NCBI GenBank assembly: GCA_019454045.1 | Contig: SKCR01038152.1 | Span: 1 to 64,000, forward strand | Origin: Zanthoxylum bungeanum | Lineage: Eukaryota > Streptophyta > Magnoliopsida > Sapindales > Rutaceae | Direction: 5' to 3' | Length of the DNA stretch: 64,000 bases | Part shown: piece by piece, positions 37,722 through 51,122 of the stretch | Numbering within the stretch: the stretch's first letter is position 1 | Layout of the letters: the number at the start of each line of letters is the position of its first letter | Made by a program: the position numbers and the translations under genes | The notes under the pieces: model-generated | Database searches by the model: none | What the model saw: only the letters and a program-made list of their open reading frames with translations | Told to the model about the DNA's origin: nothing

Positions 37722-37751
37722 GAGCCTGAAAATGATTAGAAATAATTGCAC

Positions 37752-39037
37752 TAGTATCTACCAAATTATAATTATTAGATGAACGTTAAAATAAATCATG
37801 AAAAGTCAAAAAGTTTAGATCTTGTCAGTGAAATTTAAGGAAAATAAAAAAAAGAAAAGCAAATCAAATCAAATCAAAGCAATTATTAAGGCAACGAAAT
37901 TATGTACACAATACACAACTCGTTTAGTATAAATTTATAAGGATGCGTCTCAAGAATTCATTCTTTACTCAGCCATCTCAATGAATTAGCTATCTTTTTG
38001 TGATTGCCAAACACCTTTCATTCCATCTTAAATTGCTCCGTTTGGTCTTTCCCTACAAAAATAACACACAAAATTAAAAACTCTACAACATGTATACATA
38101 AAATATGAAACAAAAATTATAATAAATTGCATAGGTTGCCTCCCGGCTAGCGCTAAATTTTTCGTCTTCAACTAGACGTGTCTGAAATCCATCTATCAAG
38201 GAGGTTTCAGTGTCATTTTAGATGTCTGATTAAAGACAATCCCATAAGCGTTGCTTTTGAAGGGTCTCTTCCAACGGTAAGGTGGCAAAAAAAAATTTGT
38301 CTCATTCAGTGGTTATGCCACCTTCTTAAACTTTGTCGCTTCATTGGTTCCTGAAAAGAAAGAAAGAAAATTAGGGGGTCTCGTATGGTGTTTGACTTTG
38401 AATGGGATTTCCATTCTATCAAGCTTCTAGGCGATATTTCTGATTTATACTCCCCAAAACAGTGATGTTTCTCTTGAATGCACTGGATCATCAATAAGTT
38501 TAGACATTTGCACATCTATTTGCTCTGCTTCTTGCTCCATTTTTTCTTCACATATATATTTTTGGATTTATGTATTCAATTCTTCATCTGTCATCTGTGA
38601 AATACATGCTCCATAAGTGTCAACCTGAGGATGTAAAGAGATGTCAGATTTTAGGTCTTCATCCTCTGAAGTTGATGTGATTGGCTCAAGTAGATCTTTA
38701 TCAAACATTGTTGCAAAGCATGCTCCAAGATCTTCATTTTGAGGATTAAAAGTTTGATCCTCCCTCATTGGTACAGTTGGTACAAGAAATTTGCTTCTTC
38801 ATTTGAATCTGAATCTGAATCTAAATAATAAAAGTCATACAAAGACTTTGCTGGTTTGGGCTCCTGAGCTAATACCTGTGATTCTTGATACTGCTCGGCC
38901 TCCTATTCTGCTAAAGTGTCATCATGAAATGCTTGGTGCTAGAAGGCTTCATCTATGTCATCTAAAAATGCTCCTTGAGGTATGTAGCTCTGGTTTTCTG
39001 TTAATCGTCTTGTTTGATCAGTCAGTCTCTGAATAGT
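37752..39037 (-). pseudogene. X-family internal region upstream of LOG: decayed coding DNA and pol-end hallmark
   Basis: Read on the minus strand from 39037, broken frames carry an acidic stretch (YLDSDSDSNEEANFLYQLYQ near 38790-38850), then GACFATMFDKDLLEPITS and TYGACISQMTDEEL (38575-38700). They resemble the variable region between gag and pol of Athila-like elements, but I cannot name a domain. At 38125-38170 is GCGCTAGCCGGGAGGCAACC, the block that follows integrase in Athila elements and is seen also at 21180-21215. No RT, RNase H or integrase is present, so this copy is non-autonomous. Its 5' end is lost at 39038. Confidence 0.55.
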
Positions 39038-39849
39038 TGATGGAGTGGCATTTATATCACTATTTCCCACTCATTTAACCTAATATTTTGTATAGTTTCT
39101 CGAGTTTTATGAACGTTTTGATGTGTTTTTGTTTATTTTGCAGATAAAAATAATATTAGGACTGAATGGAATCAACTCGGGGTTAAAACGATGAAATCCG
39201 GAGGAAAAATGGTCAAAAACGAATTTTACTATACGCGTCACGAAGTGTAGTCTGAAATTCCAGTTTTGCGCAAGTTTCGTATTTTGGCCATATCTTTTTC
39301 ATATGATATCCGATTGAGCTGATTCAAGTTTCAGCTTGAAGAAGACGCGAAGATCTACAACTTTGAAAGTCAAAATAATTTCGAATTCGGAAGTTTTCAT
39401 GGTCGAAATTGATGAATAATACAGTATATTTTGTGTAACTACTATAGTCATTTACAAAATATAAAATAAAATTAATAAAATAAAAAAATAAAAATTGTCA
39501 AACTTCCACCAAACATGCTTGCGTGTTTGGTGCCATGTTTGATGCCATGTTTGGTGCCATGTTTGGTGCCATGTCTTGTGGCATGTTTGGTGGAGTGTTT
39601 GGTGGAGCAATTCGTGGAGCAATCGGTGGAGAAATTGGTGGAAGCCTTCAGTTTTTCTATAAACACCAAGCCATTTCATTTGTAATTCACATGCTTTCCT
39701 TAGGTTTTTGTAAGGAATTTAAGGATTGCATCTTGTGTGTTTATTTTTAGTAATTTAATTTATGTATTTTTATTTTCAGTAATAGTAGTAGTTCTTCATC
39801 TTCTTCTTCTTCTACTCCTTTCTTTTAATGTTCAGTAGTTAGATTTCCG
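39038..39849 (+). mobile_element. X-family LTR, plus strand, 3' truncated
   Basis: It starts TGATGGAGTGGCATTTATATC exactly at an LTR terminus within minus-strand X internal sequence, so it marks a separate X insertion. It contains the 12-bp repeat TGGTGCCATGTT in its longest run (39527-39610) and a TATA box (39658-39665). At 39849 it stops in mid-LTR at a junction with the interior of a copia LTR. Confidence 0.8.
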
Positions 39850-41284
39850 CAGGATACGGTATTAGTGCTCTTAAGTGCTGGCCGGCCATCGGGATATTAT
39901 GACAAGGTCATGTATATCCGATTATAGAGACTAGTTACCAGACATCCGACATGTGCTTCGGACGGGGCAGACACTTATCCAGCCCCAGCCCTAGCACGTG
40001 ACTATCCGATACTGGGCCGATATACACAATACTACGGTATACTACGCTTGATACAGATATATATATTCCTGTAAGAATATTTCTGGAGAATTGGGTAGGC
40101 ATGGCGCTTTGCTAGAAGCCAACCTTGTCTTGTAAATCGGTATAAACGTAGTACGAGGTACTTACGTGTTCGGATAGTCCGACGACCGTATTTACTGCCA
40201 ACATATCTGGAGATCTCATGGGTCGCTTCCCGAAGATTCACCGATGACGTATAACTCGCACTTAATTAATCTGGGATTAATTAGAAGAGAGAGAAAATTA
40301 ATCTGGGATTAATTGCGGAGATATTTTATCTGGGATAAAATATTAATTAAGAGAGAGAACGATTAATTTGGAATTAATCGATAAAATAATATATTTGATA
40401 TATTATTTGAAATTGGATTTCGACGCGGAATTAAAATTAGATTTTAATTCGGGCGAACGAATTAATTTAGAATTAATTCGTTAGCGACGTGAATAGTGAT
40501 TTCGCTAGGCGTAATCATTTAATTACAACGCGACGGAAAATTCGTTAATTTGGAATTAGCGAACCCGAGCCCGGATTATTTGCGAGCACATTCGCATTTC
40601 AAATTTGAGTGCGGCACGCAAGTCAAATCGAGCGTCAAATCGCAAATCACATCAAGCGTCAAATCAAATGTCACTTTGAGTGATGTGACAAGTTGTCACT
40701 TGATTTGAGTGATTGATGTGGTATTGAAAAGCATTTATTGTTTTGCTTTTTGATTTTTTACTTTTTGAAAAGTAAAAAGAATTTGGTATTTGCTTTTTTT
40801 GGAAAATATATAAACCAAATTCATTTTTCTTTCTCTCTCTCCTGGACCACATTCGGTCTTCTCATTTTCCCTCTTCTCCTTCACGGTTTTGGAGCCGTTT
40901 TCTTCTTCTTCTTGTTCTGGATCTGCCGAACAAAATGAGAAGCAAGATAACGATTTTTGTGGCAAAAATCAAGTGCTAGCACACACATGGGTTATACATA
41001 GATGATAGCGAAACGAATTTATGAGCTTGGAATCGTTTTGAAAGCTTGAAGCTTGGAGCTTCAATGGAGGTCATCAATGGCCGAACATGGAGGAGGCAAA
41101 CCAGTCACCACCGTGCAACCCCCACCATGCGCAGCCCACTGCCGAGCTCCCAAGGGCAGTGCGTTTTTGGTTCATCTTCGTAGCATCCAACCGATCAATG
41201 TGAGTTTATTCCGCACCTCCTTTGACATGTATTCACTCGTTTTTATGCTTAAAATGATCCTTGGGACTTGATTGAAACTCTACA
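39850..41284 (+). mobile_element. Copia 5' LTR, 5' truncated
   Basis: The sequence enters the LTR at about position 645 (CAGGATACGGTATTAGTGC) and runs to CTACA at 41280-41284, where the family end CCAACA has changed. It is nearly identical to 50000-50640 of the 3' LTR over the shared part, so the element is young compared with its own pol decay. It contains the hairpin array (40260-40590) and repeats of a CAAATCgAGCGT type (40620-40720). Confidence 0.82.
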
Positions 41285-41285
41285 A

Positions 41286-41297
41286 TGGTATCTTGAG
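41286..41297 (+). other. Primer-binding site, initiator tRNA-Met type, altered
   Basis: TGGTATCTTGAG directly follows the LTR end. The first seven bases fit initiator tRNA-Met; the rest have changed. Confidence 0.75.
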
Positions 41298-43011
41298 CTA
41301 TGAATTTAGGGTTCTTGAGCAAAATTTGGGGCTTTTTGATTTAAGCATGATTTTGACAAATTGTTTGTTTAAGAATGCTTGTATATGAATAAATTGGAGT
41401 TATATGTAATCAATTTGATGAAAAATTAATTGGATTGATTTTCCCCAATTGCTTAATGTTGGCCAAAACTTTAATTTGGGTAAATTCAATTTGAGCATCA
41501 AATGATTAAATTGTTTAGTATAGTATGCTTGAATGAGGTTGAATTGATGTTGTGCATAATCAATTTCATGAAATTTGGTTGGATCCATTTTTCCCCAAAT
41601 TTTGGGCATGACAAATTTGGGTAAACTTGATTTTGAGCATGTTTAATGAAATTGGATGATTTAGAATGCTTAAATGTTGTTTAATTGATGATTGATTAGA
41701 TCAATTTGATGAAAAGTGTTTGGAACAATTTTTCCCCGATTTGCTTGTGATGGCCGAATTTAAGTGCCCTAATGTCTTGGATTTTTGATTTTTTGTTCAT
41801 TGGATGACTTAGAAATCATTTGGGGATGTTGAATTTATGTTTGATTGGGTTCAATTGGATTGAATTTGATTTGGGCATATTTTTCCCCTTTGTCCGAGAC
41901 ACTTGAAGCATGAAATTGGGTTTGATTTTGATTTAATTATGTTGGACATGATTAATTGATGTTAAGCATGATTAATTGGACAAATTTCATGTTTTGGAAA
42001 CTTTGATTTGGGTAATTAATAATGCTATACACTTTAGGTAATTTAATTGGAAAATTTGGAATTTTTGGAATTAAATTATTGGGCTTAAAATTGGATTTGG
42101 GCTTTTAAAGTTGTTATTGGGTTTATTGGACTTTGTTGTACAAAGTTGGTTTAGGCCAAAATTGGTTGGATCCAATTAGGCCCAAAACCGCTTCCAAAAT
42201 GCCCAAATGCGACTAATGAACCTTTAACGTTTAATTGGGTCTAATGGGCCTAAATTAATTTATGGGCTTATGGGGTAACTCCCGGATTGGACTTTGGTTG
42301 CGGGTTTGACCCGAGTTGACCAAAAGTCCACGCCTCAAGAAATTAATTAAAAGCCTATTGGACTTTAATTAAATTAATATTGGATATTATCGGGCTTTGA
42401 GACCCGTAACGATTAAATTTGGAATTTAAGTCGTAAAGGTTTATTTTATAAAGTGTAATATTTAATTTAGAATTAAATAATGAATTAGAATTAAATACGT
42501 ATTAAATTGGATTTAATCATGTAATTTAATTTTATTTGAGAAATCGTACTTTGAGTACGTGCTCGCAAAACGAGTTTGACTCGAACAAAATCAAATCTTT
42601 GTTTGAACATTGGATGATCACTAATTATCAAGATTAATTAATTGGATTAGATTGATTGATAACATGCTTGTATGAATACATGGTTGTGATGTTTGAATAA
42701 TGTATATCGGATGGATATTAGCCGGGTGGGGCGATTTTGGAAATTGTAATAAATTTGATTTATTAATTGGACCTGCGTGTCCAGCCTTATCTCCTATTTC
42801 TTTGTATTCTCTTCTCACCTATTCCCCTCAATGTAAATGAGGTTTCTTTAGAAGTGTAGTGTAACGGGTAGAAGAAATATTAGTGCTAGCGGGAGAGAGA
42901 AAGTGAGAAATTTGATCTAGGATCAATATGTAAAATATCCATCCGCATATCATTATTATTTTATCATATGCGCTTTATTATGTGTTTAGAATGCATGTTT
43001 AAGGGTGCATG
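41298..43011 (+). mobile_element. Copia leader, first part
   Basis: Non-coding AT-rich leader homologous to 12279-13832, with TTGGA-centred inverted repeats (for example TTAAATTTGGAATTTAA near 42415 and ATTAAATTGGATTTAAT near 42503). It is interrupted at 43012 by an antisense LTR and resumes at 45097. Confidence 0.75.
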
Positions 43012-45091
43012 TGTTGGTTTCTATTAAGGTCCCGGATCGATTATAAGCATGAAAAACATTGCGAATACATATCGACGAAGTTGCGGAATACTCACATCGA
43101 TCGGTTGAGACGATTTGAAGACGAATGAAGCCAAAAACGCTCACTGGTTTGGCGCCACTGCTGTGCAGAATTCTTCACTGGTTTGGGCAGTTTCGGATCT
43201 CATTTTGAAGCTCCAAACTTCATCGAATGGATCCCGCCTCATGGGTGAACCTCCCTAACACCTTCGCAAGTCTCGTAAGTGTTCTAGCACTCGTGTTTTT
43301 GCAACAAAAACACACTCATGCTTCCCTTCAAGCTCGCGGCAGTGAGCTGTGAAGAAGAGGAGAAAAGAGCCCCTTGGGCGTGAGTTGTGAGAGAGAATTG
43401 GAGGAGAGAAATTGTGTTATTATTTGCCAAATGATTTTCCAAAAATCTTTATATATTTTCCAAGAAAATACATTAAACAATCATCAAATAATTAAAATGG
43501 TAAAAGTCTCAACAACTAACACTATTTCATCTACTTCCATCAACTATTCATTTCACTTTATCAAAGTGACATGTAGTCATTCAATCAATCAATCACATCA
43601 ATCAATCACATCACTCAAAGTGACATTTGATTTGACGCTTGATATGACGAATGATTTGACGCTTGATGTGACTTGCGTCGCCGCACTCGAATTCGAAATA
43701 CGAATGCGCTCGCAATCACACTCGGGCTCGGGTTCGCTAATTCCTAATTAGCGAATTTTCCGTTGCGTCGTAATTAAATGATTACGCCTAGCGAATTCAC
43801 TATTCACGTCGCTAACGAATTAATTCTAAATTAATTCGTTCGCCCGAATTAAAATCCAATTTCAATTCCGCGTCGAAATCCAATTTCGTTTAATATATCG
43901 AATATATATTAATTTACCGATTAATTCCAAATTAATCATTCTCTCTCTTAAGACGATATTTTATCCAGATAAAATATCTCCGTAAATAATCCTAGATTAA
44001 TTTTCTCTCTCTTCTATATAATCCCAGATTATTAATGAGTGCGAGTTATGCTTCATCGGTGCATTATCGGGAAGCGACCCATGAGATCCCCGGATAATTC
44101 GGCAGTGAATACGGTCGTCGGAATATCCGAATCACGTACGTACCAAGTACTACGTTCTACCGATTTACGAGACAAGATCGGCTTCTAGCAAAGCACGAAG
44201 TCTTACCAAATTCTCCGGTCATATTCATCTAAGAATATTTAAGATCTATATCAAGCGTAGTATACCAAGTATTGTGTATATCGGCCCAGTATCGGATAGT
44301 CACGTGCTAGGGCTGGGGCTGGATAAGTGTCTGCCCCGTCCGAAGCACATATCGGATGTCTGGTAACTAGTCTCTATAATCGGATATACATGACCTTGTC
44401 ATAATATCCCGATGGCCGCCCAGCACTTAAGAGCACTAATACCGTATCCTGCGTGACATCATCTCCACTATGACTGGAGTGATACTTCCGTCTTGACATC
44501 ACACCCAATACTCTACGATTCTCAATATACCCAGCATTGGCGTACACAGAACCGGTTAGAGTCCTGGACGACCTCAACTAAAGCATATTGATTGTCGTAA
44601 GCATTAGCGGTGCAAGTCTCAGGTTAAGACCATACACACCTACCTTGATGTCGAACTCCCATAGACACATAGTCATAATACCAATGGGATTCCGAGGGGT
44701 CTATCCAGAGCGAAGCTGTTTCCCGTACCATCGGTGAAACACAACCTCTTATCGCACTTGCATAAGTATCCAATACTTATATATATGAGAACTATGTCGT
44801 TGTGCCCTCACAACGCGCACAAGTGCAATACTAGCCTATTCCGCATTATCGATGTCCAGTCTCGATAATACTCCGGCTAGGGATATTTAATGATTAATCC
44901 TTCGTGGACTGATACTGTCTCATATCATTCTCAATCCAGGAACTAATCATATGGACCTCTCTTCATTTATATATATCTAAGGTGATCTAATCACAAATGA
45001 TGAGAGTGCAATTTCCTTGTCACATAGTTAACTTGTACAACAACACTATGATCTGTACAAATAGTGACGCTATGGGTCATATTATCCAACA
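43012..45091 (-). mobile_element. Antisense solo copia LTR (2,080 bp)
   Basis: The plus-strand ends are TGTTGGTTTC at 43012 and TTATCCAACA at 45091, the reverse of the family LTR. The flanks are GCATG (43007-43011) and GTATG (45092-45096), a target duplication with one change. Removing the LTR restores the leader sequence seen uninterrupted at 13826-13845. No internal DNA adjoins it, so it is a solo LTR left by LTR-LTR recombination. The 125-codon frame at 43374-43751 is LTR DNA. Confidence 0.93.
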
Positions 45092-45096
45092 GTATG

Positions 45097-48000
45097 ATGA
45101 TGAGACCTTAACAAAGATAATTAAAATTGGTCGCCAATTTGCACGCGAAAAACCCTAATAAAATATCATGCGTTTTTCCTTCCATTGAGTGATTCTTACT
45201 CAAGATCCGAGATTGGCAGAGGTTGTTGGCCAAAGTCAAGCCTTGTCCGTCAAAGATGTGTTTTAATCACGAGGCTTTGTTCCATATCGGTGTCGTGTCC
45301 AAGTTGTGGTTTGTTGGCCAAAGTCAAGACCACTTCTTGTCCATTGACATTGATTACGAAGCTTCCATGTCAATGGGTCCGCGCGCTTGACTGGGATCAC
45401 TAGGTTTGTTGTGCCAAAGCCAAGGCCTAGTTGATTCAGAGGAAAAAGGTTAGGGTATACATTCGATGTATAGGCATATATAAGATATATGTTTGGGACT
45501 TGGATGTCCACCTACTGGATCTAGGAGTTGGATGAGATCCAATTGATCTTCGAGATCTACCTAGTTAATTATCATACAATTTGTTGGCCAAAGTCAAGAT
45601 TGTGTGATATTTAACGGGATCCTAGCCCACTAGGAAACACGGTTTCCCGAGTACTCGACAGAGGGTTAGAGGCTCGACGAAAAATAGTGGGAGGCAAGAA
45701 TTGAATTTGCAATATTCGTTCAATTACTCGCCATACGCGCTCATTTAAGTTATTTCATCATTAGATTAAATGTTAGTTAGACTAATATTTAAATTGTTGT
45801 TTTAATAAACAGTTGGACTGTATTATACTTGATTATATATAATTTGATTATATTAATCAATATATTTGAATTAATTAATTTCAGTTTACAGTTGATTTTA
45901 TAATTGGATTATAGTAATCAATGTAATTGAGGTTAATTAATTTGGATTATATTTGATTATATAGTTGGACTATTATAATCATTATAATATATATAGTACC
46001 ACTAATCGTTGATTAAATAATTGGACTATTGTAATCAAGATAAAATTGAAAAGTTGGATATTTAAAATATAATCTGGGATTAAAATATTTTAAATGATTT
46101 AATTTTCAAATTGGGAATAAATAATAGGTTATTTTATTTGATAAAATAACTTATTATACCTTAAGCCCAAAATTAAGCAAAATAAGTAGAGCACAAATCT
46201 TTGGAAGATTTATGTGATGATGACTTTAATGCTTAATTTAATATACTTGTCATAAATCTAATTTTAGATTTAAGAAGTATTAAAATTGCAATTTATAATT
46301 CTTGGAGAATTAATTGACTATTCTAGAGGAGATAAAGTCAAAGTTTGCAATTGGGCATGTAGCACGAGGTGCACATCGTTTCGATATTCTAAAAACCCAA
46401 GGCTTGGCCTAAGGTTTCTGAAATATTGAAAAGGATAATGACATATCCCAAAGTGACTACCATTTGGATATGGCAGACACGAAGGAATTAAAGAAAGGGA
46501 AGACTCTTACTTTGAAAATTTTTGTCTTAGTTATGTTCACAGCTAGTATTGAAATTAGATTTTAAATACTTAGTGTGGTACATAAAATATATGTATTGAT
46601 GTTCAGAATCTGCTTTGAGCAGGATACTGACTTCAAGCTGAGATTTCTCTGCGAATCGGAAACGGGACGAAAGTCGCTGTTTCGACCGTAGATACCTAAG
46701 TTTATGAACTACCCTTCGGGTGTGTACTTAAATTAGGAACTGTTATAGTTGTAACTAGTTTGACTAGAGACAGTATCTCTATATCAGTGTTTAATCTGTT
46801 GCGGATAAACCTTTATATTCTAGAACACTAAAGTGTTTTATTATATAAAGATGATACTGAGATAAACACATTAGATGTGAATAACAGAATTTATATTTTG
46901 AATATAATTAAAATCTCAAACATATAAATTGACAAATAAATAGCTCAAATTGATTTGATCAATAGAGACTTATTTGTGGCATTGTTGTCTGGGACACAAT
47001 TATACAAGACTCGTATATCCACACTTTTGAAGAGTGGGTACTAGGACTGATTTGACTATTCAAATAAAGTCTACGAATCTAGTTTGTTAGGTAAAGTACC
47101 TAAAACACTGTTTACTTGGTAATAGTGTAAGTGCCACCGATCTGTTAGACCTATTCATGGTGAAGTTAGTGGGCCCATAGCTAGCTAGGCTAGATGTGAA
47201 CATGAATATTTCGTGACCTTAACGGATGTGGCATCACGTTATGTTATGTGTTTCTTTTGAATAACATAAATCAGAAACTTTTACAGTTTCGACATGAAAT
47301 AGACAAACAGATCGACTATAGTATTATACCGTCACGGTAAGACCGTAATGGAAAATACTTAAGCAGTAAGTTTCTTATATACTTGAAAGAGTATAATATT
47401 CTTTCAAATGAGGACTCCTCCCGGAACACGTCAAAGTGACGGTGTGCCCGAACAGATTAACCGAATCATGTTAGACATGATAAGGCTAATCATGAGTCGC
47501 TCTGAGCTACCATTTCCTTCAACGGATAAGTTTTAACAGTGCAATAACTTATTTAGAATAAGGTTTCATAATAATCTGTTTGACAGATTACATATTAGAT
47601 ATGAACGGAAAGAAACCAGGTTTCTCATTCCTGACAATTTGGGTATGCCAGGCATAACGTTTGGATGATACCAAACTAAGGACCCAAATTGGATAAGTGC
47701 CAATATTGGTTATCCTAAGGAAACCATAAGTATAGTACTTGTAAATCTCACATGAGAACAATGTGATTGTTGCTCACCATGCGGTTTTTCCTGAGAGGAA
47801 TACCGATATGCAGTGGTCAGTGGGAGGATAGTGATACTCGATGAAAATCGGAGTAATACTGTTCAAGGCACGAAGTCCTTAATGGAACACAAATAGTTCA
47901 TCTATGATGAATCTATACCATTAATCTTCAAATACACAAGACACTCGTAGATCGGATAGAGTCAGAAAACAACATAGGGTATGGGTTTCTGATCTAACCT

Positions 48001-49354
48001 CATAAAGATGTCAATCTTATGAAGGTATACAATCGACTACATTTTGAGGAAGTGATACAAGGTATCGACTCCCTATTATGGCAAAGTGTGCCATTAATCC
48101 AAAATGGATTCCATGTATAACAACTATTTGGATATTAGTTGTTGTACCACAAGGCATTGTGCCTATTGGTACATTAAACGTCTTCAAGGAAGACATACAT
48201 GGAAGGCAACATACCAACGTACAAAGCTGGGCTTTTGACGGAAAGGTATCGTTATCAACATTGTGTTAATACGGTTCAACCTTTTACCTGTTGCCATGGT
48301 AAATCCATTTTGAAGATGCTTGTTAATAACTGCATATTTCATTTATGAAATGTGTCAGTTGCAGATCAAAATCTTTCCTGAAAAGGAAACCTTTTGGAGG
48401 ATGCTTACAACATCCTGACGATTTTCTATAACTGACAAACAAGGTTTGCGGGTTATTCGATCCATGTTTGGATTGAAACAAGCATAAGGTTCTTGGAACT
48501 GACGTTTTGAAATAATCATAATGGTTTATGATTTGACTCAAAACGAAATAATTCTTGTGTATTTAAGGAGGTTAGTGGGAGAGAGCACTGATAATTAAAT
48601 TCCCATAAAGCAATGGTGAAAGCTTGGCTTTCATAGATATTCTTTCATAAGAAATTCTCCGTAGAATTCTGGGGAGTAACAACCTTTATTCAAGGAATAA
48701 AGATCTACTGGAATAGATTTGGAGTTGTTAACACTCTCTGGGAAATTGTACATTTAAAATGTACTTGATATGGTGTCTCATACGCTTTGAGCATATGGAG
48801 TCACAATCAGGACAATCCAAGTGATAGTCATTGGATTGAAGTTAAGGACATCTATTAGTATCTTAGAGAACTAAAGATGATGTCTTAAATTATGGAGTAG
48901 GAGAACTTGAAGTGACTAGGATCACTGCTGCAAGTTTCCAAACCGGTCAATACTGCGGTACTATAAAGTTTGAATAACGGGACAGTGAGCTGGAAATATT
49001 CCGAGCAAGATAATTGTTGCCGAATAAACAACAAATGCGGATTATTGCTGCAGCTGAGGCAGCAATAGAAGCCATTTGGATCGATAATAAATCTAATTAG
49101 ATTAGATATAGTTCTATTAGCGGCTGAGCTAGGTGTCAGCACAGACTAAAGAATTAATGGTCTCATCGACGATCCAGATATATACTTCTATATTCATCTG
49201 ATTCGTTCGGATCATACATCGTGGCGATGTGATGCTCGTATAAATCGCGCGTCAGAAGATAATTACACATCCGCTGACGAAAATCTTTTCTCAGCAATTT
49301 GAGCGAACCGTACATAGTTCGGGTGTTAGACACTCGAGTGACTGGCTATGTGCC
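45097..49354 (+). pseudogene. Copia leader end and degenerate pol
   Basis: After 1.2 kb of leader with GTTGGCCAAAGTCAAG repeats (45224, 45314, 45583), pol remnants follow in the order of the element at 15090-18153. These are protease (about 46590-46830), integrase (46975-47620, with EYFVTLTD and MSRSELPF traces), RT (VFKEDIHGRQHTNVQ near 48186) and RNase H (48790-49330, SWKYSEQD-like, then the tail before the polypurine tract). It shares specific indels with that copy, such as the run GGTACTATAAAGTTTGAAT in RNase H, where the fuller copy at 840 has a longer, open sequence. It cannot encode an enzyme. Confidence 0.82.
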
Positions 49355-49365
49355 AAGTGGGAGAT

Positions 49366-50642
49366 TGTTGGATAATATGACCCATAGCGTCACTATTTGT
49401 ACAGATCACGGTGTTGTTGTACAAATTAACTATGTGACAAGGAAATTGCACTCTCATCATTTGTGATTAGATCACCATAGATATGTAAATGAAGAGAGGT
49501 CCCTATGATTAGTTCCTGGACTGAGAATGATATGAGACAGTATCAGTCCCCGAAGGATTAATCATTAAATATCCCTAGCCGGAGTATTATCGAGACTGGA
49601 CATCGATAATGCAGAATAGGCTAGTATTGCACTTGTGTGCGTTGTGAGGGCACAACGGCATAGTTCTAATATATATAAGTATTGGATACTTATGCAAGTG
49701 CGATAGGAGGTCGTGTTTCACCGATGGTACGGGAAACAGCTTCGCTCTGGATAGACCCCTCGGAATCCCATTGGTATTATGACTATGTGTCTATGGGAGG
49801 CCGAAATCAAGGTAGGTGTGTATGGTCTTAACCTGATACTTGCATCGCTAATACTTACGATAATCGATAGACTTTGGTCTTGGTGGTACAGGGCTTTAAC
49901 CGGTTCTGCATACACCACTTCTGGGTTTATCAGAGAGTCGTAGTGTATTGGGTGTGATGTCAAGACGGAAGTATCACTCCAGTCATAGTGGAGATGATGT
50001 CACGCAGGATACGGTATTAGTGCTCTTAAGTGCTGGCCGACCATCGGGATATTATGACAAGGTCATGTATATCCGATTATAGAGACTAGTTACCAGACAT
50101 CCGACATGTGCTTCGGACGGGGCAGACACTTATCCAGCCCCAGCCCTAGCACGTGACTATCCGATACTGGGCCGATATACATAATACTACGGTATACTAC
50201 GCTTGATACAGATCTATATATTCCTGTAAGAATATTTCTGGAGAATTGGGTAGGCATGGCGCTTTGCTAGAAGCCAACCTTGTCTTGTAAATCGGTATAA
50301 ACGTAGTACGAGGTACTTACGTGTTCGGATAGTCCGACGACCGTATTTACTGCCAACATATCCGGAGATCTCATGGGTCGCTTCCCGAAGATTCACCGAT
50401 GACGTATAACTAGCACTTAATAATCTGGGATTAATTAGAAGAGAGAGAGAATTAATCTGGGATTAATTGCGGAGATATTTTATCTGGGATAAAATATTAA
50501 TTAAAGAGAGAGAACGATTAATTTGGAATTAATCGATAAAATAATATATTTGATATATTATTAGAAATTGGATTTCGACGCGGAATTAAAATTAGATTTT
50601 AATTCGGGCGAACGAATTAATTTAGAATTAATTCGTTAGCGA
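49366..50642 (+). mobile_element. Copia 3' LTR, 3' truncated
   Basis: A polypurine tract (CCAAGTGGGAGAT) precedes TGTTGG at 49366. The LTR is intact for 1,277 bp and then stops at the words TTAGCGA (50636-50642), which are shared with the inverted LTR piece that follows. About 770 bp of the LTR end are missing. Confidence 0.88.
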
Positions 50643-51122
50643 TGCAAGTCTCAGGTTAAGACCAAATACACCTACCCTGATTTCGGACTTCCATAGACAC
50701 ATAGTCATACTACCAATGGAATTCCGAGGGGTCTATCCAGAGCGAAGCTGTTTTCCGTACCATCGAAAAAACACAACCTCCTATTACACTTGCATGAGTA
50801 TCCTATACCTAAATATATGAGAACTATGCCGTTATGATCTCACATAACACGCACAAGTGTAATACTAGTCTATTCCGCATTATCGATGTCCAGTCTCGAT
50901 AATACTACGACTAGGGATATTTAATGATTAATCCTTCGTGGACTGATATTGTCTCATATCATCTCAATCCAGGAACTAATCATAGGGACCTCCTATCATT
51001 TATACATCTAGGTGATCTAATCACAAATGATTAGAGTGCAATCTCTTTGTCACATAGTTAATTTGTACAACAACACCATGATCTGTACAAATAGTGACGC
51101 TATGGGTCATAATTGTCCAACA
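50643..51122 (-). mobile_element. Inverted first 480 bp of a copia LTR
   Basis: This is the reverse complement of LTR positions 1 to about 480, ending TTGTCCAACA at 51122, an intact LTR terminus. Beyond it the Tat-type LTR starts in mid-sequence at 51123, so the terminus marks an insertion point. Confidence 0.87.

Noticed and set aside
37656..37751. Extended LOG start at the ATG at 37751, adding 32 residues
   Set aside because: The added residues have no family match, and a TATA-like box lies inside the stretch; the ATG at 37655 gives the usual LOG N-terminus.
39452..39679. Repeat protein with HQTWHQTWHQT on the minus strand
   Set aside because: It is the translation of the 12-bp LTR repeat; the frame is not kept in the other X LTRs at the same place.
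43374..43751. 125-codon plus-strand frame
   Set aside because: It lies entirely within the antisense solo LTR, across its repeat and hairpin region, and has no counterpart in other LTRs.
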